Assembly (NCBI RefSeq): GCF_014649835.1
Contig: NZ_BMTU01000001.1
Location: 310,001-374,000 of the forward strand
Source: Streptomyces pilosus
GTDB lineage: Bacteria > Actinomycetota > Actinomycetes > Streptomycetales > Streptomycetaceae
DNA length: 64,000 nucleotides
Direction: 5' to 3'
In this document: positions 48,732-57,464 of the stretch, piece after piece
How the letters are laid out: every line of letters starts with the position of its first letter
How positions within the stretch are numbered: position 1 is the stretch's first letter
The notes under the pieces: generated by a model
What the model saw: the letters and a program-made list of their open reading frames with translations, nothing else
Told to the model about the DNA's origin: nothing
Databases searched by the model: none
Position numbers and translations under genes: made by a program

Positions 48732-48761
48732 TTACAAGCGCGCTGTTCCGAGGGCTAGGGT
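48732..48761 (+). promoter_or_regulatory. Promoter of the thiOSG operon
   Basis: TTACAA (48732-48737), an 18-base spacer and TAGGGT (48756-48761) fit a main-sigma promoter. Transcription would start near 48768, directly before the TPP riboswitch. Confidence 0.5.
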
Positions 48762-48775
48762 GGCCAACGTAGAAC

Positions 48776-48869
48776 ACTCGCGGGAGCCCGGGCGCACCGG
48801 GCTGAGAGGGAGGCTGACGGCCTCCGACCGTACGAACCTGATCCGGGTCATGCCGGCGAAGGGAGGGGC
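48776..48869 (+). promoter_or_regulatory. TPP riboswitch (THI element) of the thiazole operon
   Basis: The conserved CTGAGAGGGA (48802-48811) and GAACCTGATCCGGGTCATGC with GCGAAGGGA (48834-48864) are the two halves of the thiamine-pyrophosphate aptamer. Its 3' arm runs into GGGAGGGG (48861-48868), which is also the most likely ribosome site for thiO, 10-18 bases before the ATG. Binding of TPP should therefore hide the ribosome site. Confidence 0.93.
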
Positions 48870-48878
48870 AGGACGCCC

Positions 48879-51039
<2,161 letters not shown>

Positions 51040-51040
51040 A

Positions 51041-51068
51041 GCCCCGCCCGGCCGGTACGGGGCGGGGC
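51041..51068 (+). terminator. Hairpin after thiG
   Basis: GCCCCGCCC (51041-51049) pairs with GGGCGGGGC (51060-51068) around a 10-base loop, one base after the thiG stop. No T-tract follows. Confidence 0.5.
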
Positions 51069-51191
51069 GGGTTCCGCCCGCCGGGTCCGCCGGGTGCCGT
51101 GCCCGCTCGCGGCTCCGCCCGGGCGGGCGGTGCACGTCACAGGTCCGCTGCAACGGAGCACGGACCGGACGGGGGTGTCGGCGGGGCCTCG

Positions 51192-51197
51192 TAGACT
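51192..51197 (+). promoter_or_regulatory. -10 element of a probably leaderless kinase transcript
   Basis: TAGACT ends six bases before the GTG at 51204, and no ribosome-binding site precedes that codon. Confidence 0.45.
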
Positions 51198-51203
51198 CGC
51201 TGC

Positions 51204-53129
51204 GTGGACACGACCCTTCAGGACCCTCTGGTCGGGCAGGTGCTCGACGGCCGCTACCGCGTCGACGCGCGGATCGCGGTCGGCGGGATGGCCACGGTCT
51301 ACCGGGCCGTGGACACCCGCCTCGACCGCATCCTCGCGCTCAAGGTGATGCATCCCTCCCTCGCCGCCGACGCCTCCTTCGTCGAGCGGTTCATCCGCGA
51401 GGCCAAGTCCGTCGCCCGGCTGGCCCACCCGAACGTGGTGCAGGTCTTCGACCAGGGCGCCGAGGGCGCGTACGTCTACCTGGCGATGGAGTACATCGCC
51501 GGCTGCACGCTGCGCGACGTGCTGCGCGAGCGCGGGGCGCTCCAGCCGCGGGCGGCGCTGGACATCCTGGAGCCGGTGCTGGCCGCGCTCGGTGCCGCGC
51601 ACCGGGCCGGTTTCGTGCACCGGGACATGAAGCCGGAGAACGTGCTGATAGGGGACGACGGCCGGGTCAAGGTCGCCGACTTCGGGCTGGTCCGCGCGGT
51701 GGACTCGGTGACGAACACCACGGGCACCGTGCTGGGCACCGTCTCCTACCTGGCTCCGGAGCAGATAGAGGACGGCGTCGCCGACCCCCGGGTGGACGTC
51801 TACGCCTGCGGCATCCTGCTGTACGAGATGCTGACCGGCGAGAAGCCGCACGACGGCGACTCCCCCGCGATCGTGCTCTACAAGCACCTGCACGACGACG
51901 TGCCGCCGCCGTCGTCCGCCGTGGCCGGAATGGCCTACGAGCTCGACGAACTGGTCGCGTCGGCGACCGCGCGCAACCCCGAGCTGCGCCCGCACGACGC
52001 GGTGGCGCTGCTCGCGCGGGCCCGCGAGGCGCGCGGCCGGCTCGGTGACGCGCAGCTCGACGCGGTGCCGCCGCAGGCGCTGGCCTCGGAACACGACAAC
52101 GCGGACGACCGTACGAGCGTCATCCCGCGCGCGCCCGTCATGCCCCGCCCGCTGCCCGTCGACGGGGACGGTGACGCGGACCCGGTGCGGCACACCACCC
52201 GGTTCCGGTCGCCGCCGCCGCTGCCTCCCCGGCGCCGGGGAGCGCTGCCGCGCGGCCCGATGACGATCGTGGTGGCCGTGCTGCTGGTCCTCGGGCTCGG
52301 TGCGGGCGTCTGGTACATCAACTCCGGCCAGTTCACCAAGGTCCCGCCGCTGCTGACGAAGACCGAGCAGCAGGCCCGGGACCGGCTGGCGGACGCCGGG
52401 CTGGACGTCGGCCGGGTGGAGGAGGCGTACAGCGACACGGTGGAGCGGGGCAGGGTGATCGCCACCGACCCGAAGGCCGGCGCCCGCATCCGGGGCAACG
52501 ACTCGGTGTCGCTGACCGTCTCCAGGGGCCCGCAGACCGTGCGGGTGCCCGATCTCGACGGCTATCCGCTCGACAAGGCGCGCTCGCTGCTGGAGGACGA
52601 GGGTCTGAAGCCGGGTATGACGACCCGGGAGTTCAGCGAGACCGTGGCCGCGGGCTCCGTGATCTCCACGGAGCCGGGCAAGGGCACCGAGGTCCGCACG
52701 GACTCCGCGGTGGCGCTGACGGTGAGCAAGGGCAGTCCGGTGGACGTGCCCGACGTGGCGGGTGACGAGCTGCGGGACGCGCGCGCCGAGCTGGAGGAGG
52801 CCGGCCTGAAGGTGAAGGTCGCCGCGGAGCGGGTCAACTCCGAGCACGACGCGGGCGAGGTGGCCCGGCAGAGCCCGGCCCCCGGCCGGCAGGCCGCCGA
52901 GGGCGACACGGTGACGCTGACGCTGTCCAAGGGGCCCGAGATGATCGAGGTGCCGGACGTGGTCGGCGACAGCGTGGACGACGCACGGGAGCGGCTGGAG
53001 GGCGCCGGTTTCCGGGTGAAGGAGGACCGCGGGCTGCTCGGTCTGTTCGGCGACACCGTCAAGGACCAGTCCGTGGACGGCGGCGACACCGCGCCCAAGG
53101 GGTCGACGATCACCCTCGGGATCCGCTGA
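51204..53129 (+). CDS. Ser/Thr protein kinase with four PASTA domains
   Basis: A 641-residue transmembrane kinase. The kinase domain (about 12-270) has VGGMATVYRA, the invariant Lys in LALKVMH, HRDMKPENVL and DFG (VADFGLVR). A linker with Thr/Pro/Arg leads to one transmembrane helix (MTIVVAVLLVLGLGAGVWYI, about 352-372). Four PASTA repeats of about 65 residues follow outside the cell, likely sensing wall fragments or lipid II. It resembles M. tuberculosis PknL by position. The GTG at 51204 is supported by the -10 box six bases upstream. Confidence 0.92.
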   Translation: MDTTLQDPLVGQVLDGRYRVDARIAVGGMATVYRAVDTRLDRILALKVMHPSLAADASFVERFIREAKSVARLAHPNVVQVFDQGAEGAYVYLAMEYIAGCTLRDVLRERGALQPRAALDILEPVLAALGAAHRAGFVHRDMKPENVLIGDDGRVKVADFGLVRAVDSVTNTTGTVLGTVSYLAPEQIEDGVADPRVDVYACGILLYEMLTGEKPHDGDSPAIVLYKHLHDDVPPPSSAVAGMAYELDELVASATARNPELRPHDAVALLARAREARGRLGDAQLDAVPPQALASEHDNADDRTSVIPRAPVMPRPLPVDGDGDADPVRHTTRFRSPPPLPPRRRGALPRGPMTIVVAVLLVLGLGAGVWYINSGQFTKVPPLLTKTEQQARDRLADAGLDVGRVEEAYSDTVERGRVIATDPKAGARIRGNDSVSLTVSRGPQTVRVPDLDGYPLDKARSLLEDEGLKPGMTTREFSETVAAGSVISTEPGKGTEVRTDSAVALTVSKGSPVDVPDVAGDELRDARAELEEAGLKVKVAAERVNSEHDAGEVARQSPAPGRQAAEGDTVTLTLSKGPEMIEVPDVVGDSVDDARERLEGAGFRVKEDRGLLGLFGDTVKDQSVDGGDTAPKGSTITLGIR

Positions 53130-53133
53130 CGGA

Positions 53134-53156
53134 GGGGGCCGGACGGACGGGCCCCC
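53134..53156 (+). terminator. Short hairpin after the kinase gene
   Basis: GGGGGCC (53134-53140) pairs with GGCCCCC (53150-53156) around a 9-base loop, four bases after the kinase stop. Confidence 0.4.
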
Positions 53157-53163
53157 GCCCGTG

Positions 53164-53193
53164 TCACCCTTGACGGGTGAAGAGTCACCCGTC
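53164..53193. repeat. Three-arm repeat overlapping the start codon of the endonuclease IV gene
   Basis: TCACCC (53164-53169), GGGTGA (53175-53180) and TCACCC (53185-53190) alternate. The middle arm can pair with either side. The right-hand pairing extends to nine base pairs, 53172-53180 with 53185-53193, around AGAG. The GTG start codon (53177-53179) is inside the middle arm. Confidence 0.6.
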
Positions 53194-54055
53194 CGGCCCT
53201 GCCCGCAACCCGATCGGCGGCCACGTCCCCGTGGCCGGCGGCCTGCATTCCGTCGGCCTGTCCTACGCCCGTGAGCTGCGCGCCGAGACCGTGCAGGTCT
53301 TCGTCGCCAACCCGCGCGGCTGGGCCACGCCGGCCGGGAACCCCCGGCAGGACGAGGCGTTCCGCGCGGCCTGCGCCGACGCGTCGATCCCGGCGTACGT
53401 GCACGCCCCGTACCTGATCAACTTCGGGTCCCACACCGAGGCGACCGTGGAGCGGTCGGTGGAGTCGCTGCGGCACTCCCTGCGGCGGGCGCGGGCGATC
53501 GGCGCGCTGGGCGTGGTGGTGCACACGGGCAGCGCGACCGGCGGCCGGGAGCGGGCGGTGGCGCTGCGGCAGGTGCGGGAGCACATGCTGCCGCTGCTCG
53601 ACGAGCTGACCCATGACGACGACCCGTTCCTGCTGCTGGAGTCCACCGCCGGCCAGGGCGCGTCCCTGTGCTCGCGCACCTGGGACTTCGGACCGTACTT
53701 CGAGGCGCTGGACGCCCACCCGAAGCTCGGCGTCTGCCTGGACACCTGCCACGTCTTCGCGGCCGGACACGACCTGACCGGGCCGGACGGCATGCACCGG
53801 ACGCTGGACCTGCTGGTGGACACCGTCGGCGCGGGCCGGCTGAAACTGATCCACGCCAACGACTCGATGGACGTGGCCGGCGCGCACAAGGACCGGCACG
53901 CCAACATCGGGGAGGGACACATCGGCGAGGACCCGTTCCGGGCGCTGATGACGCACCCGGCGACCGAGGGGGTGCCGCTGGTCATCGAGACGCCCGGCGG
54001 CAAGGAGGGGCACGCCGCGGACGTGGAGCGGCTGAAGAAGCTCCGGGACGCCTGA
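53177..54055 (+). CDS. nfo: Deoxyribonuclease IV / AP endonuclease family 2
   Basis: A 292-residue TIM-barrel zinc enzyme that cuts DNA at abasic sites in base excision repair. It starts with IGGHVPVAGGLHSVGLSYA and has QVFVANPRGW, VHAPYLINFGS, VVVHTGSATGG, LLLESTAGQG, CLDTCHVFAAGHD, HANDSMDVAGAHKDRHANIGEGHIGE and VIETPGG, which together supply the metal ligands. The GTG at 53177 lies inside a hairpin; no later start is attractive. Confidence 0.92.
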   Translation: MKSHPSGPARNPIGGHVPVAGGLHSVGLSYARELRAETVQVFVANPRGWATPAGNPRQDEAFRAACADASIPAYVHAPYLINFGSHTEATVERSVESLRHSLRRARAIGALGVVVHTGSATGGRERAVALRQVREHMLPLLDELTHDDDPFLLLESTAGQGASLCSRTWDFGPYFEALDAHPKLGVCLDTCHVFAAGHDLTGPDGMHRTLDLLVDTVGAGRLKLIHANDSMDVAGAHKDRHANIGEGHIGEDPFRALMTHPATEGVPLVIETPGGKEGHAADVERLKKLRDA

Positions 54056-54067
54056 GCGGGGCGGCGG

Positions 54068-54715
54068 TCAGAGTTCGGGACCCTCCCCGGGCTCCTCCTG
54101 GTAGGAGTAGCGCTGCTCCCGCCACGGGTCGCCGACGTTGTGGTACCCGCGCTCCTCCCAGAAGCCCCGGCGGTCGGCGGTCATGTACTCCACACCGCGG
54201 ACCCATTTGGGTCCCTTCCAGGCGTACAGGTGGGGGACGATCAGCCGCAGCGGGAAGCCGTGCTCGGCGGTCAGCAGTTCGCCGTCCTTGTGGGTGGCGA
54301 AGAGGGAGCGGGCGGACGTGAAGTCCTCCAGCCGCAGGTTGGAGCTGAATCCGTACTCCGCCCACACCATCACATGGGTGACGTCGGGCGCGGGCGGGGC
54401 GATGTCCACGACGGTGCGGGCCGGGATCCCGCCCCACTCGGCGCCGACCATGCTGAATTTGGTGACGCAGTGCAGGTCGGCCACGACGGTGGCGTACGGC
54501 AGAGCGGTGAACTCCTCGTGGTTCCAGCAGTGCTTCCCACCGTCGGCGGTCGCGCCGAAGACCCGGAACTCCCAGCGCTCGGGCCGGAACTTGGGGACCG
54601 GTCCGTAGTGGGTGACCGGCCAGCCCTTCTGCAGCCGCTGCCCCGGCGGGAGCTCGGGATGTGCCGCCCCCTGCGCTGCGCGCTCCCCCGATTCGCGTTC
54701 CGCCGGCTGACCCAT
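54068..54715 (-). CDS. Molybdopterin-dependent oxidoreductase, sulfite oxidase-like
   Basis: A 215-residue protein consisting of a single sulfite-oxidase-type molybdopterin domain. The cofactor Cys is in VVADLHCVTKFSMVGAEWGGI, and VEYMTADRRGFWEERGYHNVGDPW lies near the end. No signal peptide or transmembrane segment is visible, unlike YedY/MsrP. The start at 54715 is chosen because the frame upstream (to a TTG at 54775) has no resemblance. It is divergent from bfr, 182 bases away. Confidence 0.82.
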   Translation of the reverse strand: MGQPAERESGERAAQGAAHPELPPGQRLQKGWPVTHYGPVPKFRPERWEFRVFGATADGGKHCWNHEEFTALPYATVVADLHCVTKFSMVGAEWGGIPARTVVDIAPPAPDVTHVMVWAEYGFSSNLRLEDFTSARSLFATHKDGELLTAEHGFPLRLIVPHLYAWKGPKWVRGVEYMTADRRGFWEERGYHNVGDPWREQRYSYQEEPGEGPEL

Positions 54716-54788
54716 GTCTCCATCCTGACAGACCGGGGACGATGCCCCTGAACCGGGCCCGGCAGATTCGGGCAATCAGGTACAGAAC

Positions 54789-54818
54789 GGACTGAGTATG
54801 TACGTACTTACTAAGTCC
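54789..54818. promoter_or_regulatory. 30-bp near-perfect palindrome upstream of bfr
   Basis: The arms 54789-54803 and 54804-54818 match as reverse complements in 13 of 15 positions around GTAC-GTAC. A further half-site-like ACTTACTGGAC follows at 54821-54831. It lies between divergent genes, 80 bases before bfr and 74 bases before the molybdopterin gene. Confidence 0.55.
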
Positions 54819-54897
54819 GCACTTACTGGACGATTTTCCACGCCGGTGCAATCATGCGCCCCAACCTGCCAGTTCCCGCGCGGAAGGAGCCCATGCG

Positions 54898-55416
54898 ATG
54901 CAGGGCGACCCCGAGGTCATCGAATTCCTGAACGAGCAGCTGACCGCCGAGCTCACGGCGATCAACCAGTACTTCCTGCACTCGAAGCTGCAGGACCACA
55001 AGGGCTGGACGAGGCTCGCCCAGTACACGCGTGCCGAGTCCTTCGACGAGATGCGGCACGCGGAGGTGCTCACCGACCGCATCCTGCTGCTCGACGGCCT
55101 GCCCAACTACCAGCGGCTGTTCCACGTCCGGGTGGGGCAGACCGTCACCGAGATGTTCCAGGCCGACCGGGAGATCGAGCTGGAGGCGATCGACCGGCTG
55201 CGCCGCGGGGTGGAGGTCATGCGCAACAAGAACGACATCACCTCGGCCAACATCTTCGAGGCGATCCTGGCCGACGAGGAGCACCACATCGACTACCTGG
55301 ACACCCAGCTCGACCTCATCGAGAAGCTGGGCGAGTCGCTCTACCTGTCCACGGTCATCGAGCAGTCACAGCCCGACGCGTCGGGTCCGGGCACGGGCGG
55401 CTTCTCGACGCACTGA
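54898..55416 (+). CDS. bfr: Bacterioferritin
   Basis: A 172-residue four-helix ferritin. The ferroxidase ligands are in LNEQLTAELTAINQYFLH, RAESFDEMRHAEVL (ExxH) and ADEEHHIDYLDTQ. The haem-binding Met of bacterioferritins is likely Met53 (DEMRHAE). It stores iron as a 24-mer mineral cage. An upstream GGAAGGAG site fixes the start. It converges on bfd with 28 bases between. Confidence 0.94.
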   Translation: MQGDPEVIEFLNEQLTAELTAINQYFLHSKLQDHKGWTRLAQYTRAESFDEMRHAEVLTDRILLLDGLPNYQRLFHVRVGQTVTEMFQADREIELEAIDRLRRGVEVMRNKNDITSANIFEAILADEEHHIDYLDTQLDLIEKLGESLYLSTVIEQSQPDASGPGTGGFSTH

Positions 55417-55444
55417 CCGCCGGGGCGCGACCGGGTCCGGGTGT

Positions 55445-55681
55445 CTAGGCGGCTTCCGGGAGCTCCGCGGCGAGCGGCTGCCCGCCCTGGTCGGCCAGCT
55501 GCCGGCGCGGGCAGGAGCCGCGGCCGAGCAGCGCCTGGATGCGCCGCACACAGCCGCCGCAGTCGGTGCCGGCCTTGCAGGCGGAGGCGATCTGCCGGGG
55601 CGTGCACGCTCCGGCCGCCGCGTGGCCCCTCACCTGTTCCTCGGTCACGCCGAAGCAGCTGCAGACGAACACGCGGGTCAC
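55445..55681 (-). CDS. bfd: Bacterioferritin-associated ferredoxin
   Basis: A 78-residue [2Fe-2S] protein with the four Cys arranged as CSC near residue 8-10 and CGGC (with the preceding TDCGGC) near 42-45, as in Bfd. It gives electrons to bacterioferritin to release stored iron. An iron box lies 40-58 bases upstream of its GTG start, so it should be expressed when iron is scarce. The gene faces bfr, its expected partner. Confidence 0.9.
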   Translation of the reverse strand: MTRVFVCSCFGVTEEQVRGHAAAGACTPRQIASACKAGTDCGGCVRRIQALLGRGSCPRRQLADQGGQPLAAELPEAA

Positions 55682-55720
55682 CTCCCGACGGAGTACTGGG
55701 TCGAGCCGAACCGACCCCTG

Positions 55721-55739
55721 ATCGGTGAGGCTAACCTAA
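55721..55739 (-). promoter_or_regulatory. Iron box (DmdR/IdeR operator) for bfd
   Basis: The 19-mer ATCGGTGAGGCTAACCTAA matches the recalled actinobacterial iron-box consensus TTAGGTTAGGCTAACCTAA at 16 of 19 positions. With iron, DmdR/IdeR should bind here and shut off bfd. Confidence 0.75.
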
Positions 55740-55769
55740 CCTTACCTGGCACCCCGGGGGCACAAAAGT

Positions 55770-55808
55770 GGGGTGGGGCGCGATCCGCTGTGATACGCGC
55801 CCCACCCC
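55770..55808 (-). terminator. 13-bp hairpin terminating the DAHP synthase gene
   Basis: Positions 55770-55782 and 55796-55808 are exact reverse complements with a 13-base loop. Read leftward, the hairpin is followed by CACTTTTG, a short T-tract. It begins 27 bases beyond the DAHP synthase stop. Confidence 0.7.
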
Positions 55809-55835
55809 GTCCCACCGTGTCACCGGCGGGTTCCG

Positions 55836-57188
55836 CTACTGGTCGCGGTACATCTCCGCGACGAGGAACGCCAGGTCCAGGGACTGGCTGCGGTTGAGCC
55901 GGGGGTCGCAGGCCGTCTCGTAGCGCTGGTGCAGATCGTCGACGAAGATCTCGTCGCCGCCGCCCACGCACTCGGTGACGTCGTCACCCGTCAGCTCCAC
56001 GTGGATGCCGCCCGGGTGCGTGCCGAGCTCCTTGTGGACCTCGAAGAAGCCCTTCACCTCGTCGAGCACGTCGTCGAAGCGGCGGGTCTTGTGGCCGGAG
56101 GCCGCCTCGAAGGTGTTGCCGTGCATCGGGTCGGTCACCCAGGCCACGGTGGCACCGGACGCGGTGACCTTCTCGACCAGCTCGGGCAGCTTGTCGCGGA
56201 TCTTGTCCGCGCCCATCCGCACGATGAAGGTCAGCCGGCCGGGCTCACGCTCGGGGTCGAGGCGGTCGATGTAGCGCAGCGCCTCCTCGGCCGTCGTGCT
56301 CGGGCCGAGCTTGATGCCGATCGGGTTGCGGATCCGGGAGGCGAACTCGATGTGCGCGTGGTCGAGCTGCCGGGTGCGCTCGCCGATCCACACCATGTGC
56401 CCGGAGACGTCGTACAGCTGCCCGGTGCGCGAGTCCACCCGGGTCAGCGCGGACTCGTAGTCGAGCAGCAGCGCCTCGTGCGAGGAGAAGAACTCGACGG
56501 TCTTGAACTCCTCCGGCTCGGCGCCGCACGCCTGCATGAAGTTCAGCGCCTGGTCGATCTCGCGGGCGAGCTGCTCGTAGCGCTGGCCGGACGGGGACGA
56601 CTTCACGAAGTCCTGGTTCCAGGCGTGCACCTGGCGCAGGTCGGCGTAACCGCCGGTGGTGAAGGCGCGCACCAGGTTCAGCGTGGAGGCCGACGCGTGG
56701 TACATGCGCTTCAGCCGCTCGGGGTCCGGGATACGGGCCTCTTCGGTGAAGTCGAACCCGTTGACGGAGTCGCCCCGGTAGGTGGGCAGCGTCACCCCGT
56801 CGCGGGTCTCGGTCGGCTTGGAGCGCGGCTTGGAGTACTGGCCGGCGATCCGGCCGACCTTCACCACGGGCACCGACGCGGCGTAGGTGAGCACGGCGCC
56901 CATCTGCAGCAGCGTCTTGAGCTTGTTGCGGATGTGATCGGCGGACACGGCGTCGAACGCCTCGGCACAGTCGCCGCCCTGGAGGAGGAACGCCTCTCCC
57001 TTGGCGACGGACGCCATCCGGGCGCGCAGCTGGTCGCACTCGCCCGCGAAGACGAGCGGCGGATACGACTCGAGGTCCGCGATCACTGCGCGCAGAGCCT
57101 CGGTGTCGGGGTACTCGGGCTGCTGCGCCGCGGGCAGGTCTCGCCAGGTGTTGCCAGCGCTCGCGCTGGTCTTAGCGTTCACGGTCAC
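55836..57188 (-). CDS. Class II 3-deoxy-7-phosphoheptulonate (DAHP) synthase
   Basis: A 450-residue plant-like DAHP synthase, first enzyme of the shikimate pathway, joining phosphoenolpyruvate and erythrose 4-phosphate. Motifs include PLVFAGECDQLR, FLLQGGDCAEAFD, GRIAGQYSKPRS, YRGDSVNGF, WIGERTRQLDHAHIEF, NPIGIKLGPS, WVTDPMHGNT and HPGGIHVELTGDDVTECVGG with the metal-site Cys, His, Glu and Asp. The GTG at 57188 is used with a -10 box seven bases upstream. It is divergent from trpL-trpEG, which consumes chorismate. Confidence 0.95.
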   Translation of the reverse strand: MTVNAKTSASAGNTWRDLPAAQQPEYPDTEALRAVIADLESYPPLVFAGECDQLRARMASVAKGEAFLLQGGDCAEAFDAVSADHIRNKLKTLLQMGAVLTYAASVPVVKVGRIAGQYSKPRSKPTETRDGVTLPTYRGDSVNGFDFTEEARIPDPERLKRMYHASASTLNLVRAFTTGGYADLRQVHAWNQDFVKSSPSGQRYEQLAREIDQALNFMQACGAEPEEFKTVEFFSSHEALLLDYESALTRVDSRTGQLYDVSGHMVWIGERTRQLDHAHIEFASRIRNPIGIKLGPSTTAEEALRYIDRLDPEREPGRLTFIVRMGADKIRDKLPELVEKVTASGATVAWVTDPMHGNTFEAASGHKTRRFDDVLDEVKGFFEVHKELGTHPGGIHVELTGDDVTECVGGGDEIFVDDLHQRYETACDPRLNRSQSLDLAFLVAEMYRDQ

Positions 57189-57195
57189 GGAATCC

Positions 57196-57201
57196 ACACT
57201 A
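57196..57201 (-). promoter_or_regulatory. -10 element of a probably leaderless DAHP synthase transcript
   Basis: Read leftward, TAGTGT ends seven bases before the GTG at 57188. No ribosome-binding site stands between. Confidence 0.45.
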
Positions 57202-57271
57202 CGGGGTCGGATCGGTCGTCCATCCCGACGCCCAGCAAATGAGACAAGGGCCGCACGGCCGGTGGATGCGC

Positions 57272-57277
57272 TAGGGT
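57272..57277 (+). promoter_or_regulatory. -10 element before the trp leader peptide
   Basis: TAGGGT ends seven bases before the ATG of the leader peptide, so the leader transcript probably starts at that ATG. No Shine-Dalgarno sequence is present. Confidence 0.5.
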
Positions 57278-57284
57278 CGGGGCC

Positions 57285-57341
57285 ATGTTCGCGCACTCGA
57301 CCCGTAACTGGTGGTGGACCGCTCTCCCGGCGGCCCACTGA
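57285..57341 (+). CDS. trpL: trp leader peptide
   Basis: The 18-codon frame reads MFAHSTRNWWWTALPAAH and stops at TGA. Three consecutive Trp codons (57309-57317) are the sensor: when charged tRNA-Trp is scarce the ribosome stalls there and prevents the terminator at 57364-57390 from forming. It is too short for routine gene calling. Similar attenuators are known for Streptomyces anthranilate synthase genes. Confidence 0.92.
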   Translation: MFAHSTRNWWWTALPAAH

Positions 57342-57363
57342 CTGCGCGTACGCACAGACTTCG

Positions 57364-57390
57364 CGAAGGCCGCCCGAGGGGCGGCCTTCG
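57364..57390 (+). terminator. trp attenuator terminator
   Basis: A 12-bp perfect stem (57364-57375 with 57379-57390) closes on the loop GAG and is followed by GTGTTTCC. It lies 22 bases after the trpL stop and 75 bases before trpEG. Confidence 0.85.
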
Positions 57391-57464
57391 GTGTTTCCGG
57401 GGTCGTTCCTCCGACGCTCATGACCGCCGTGCTCATGACCGAGACGAAACGAGGAACGCCCACC

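Noticed and set aside
45693..48758. Rightward open frame of about 1020 codons across thiE, the repeats and the reductase
   Set aside because: It runs antisense to several recognised genes and through the minisatellite; no family motif is visible.
54832..54897. Iron box before bfr
   Set aside because: No TTAGGTTAGGCTAACCTAA-like 19-mer was found upstream of bfr; the palindrome at 54789-54818 has a different sequence.
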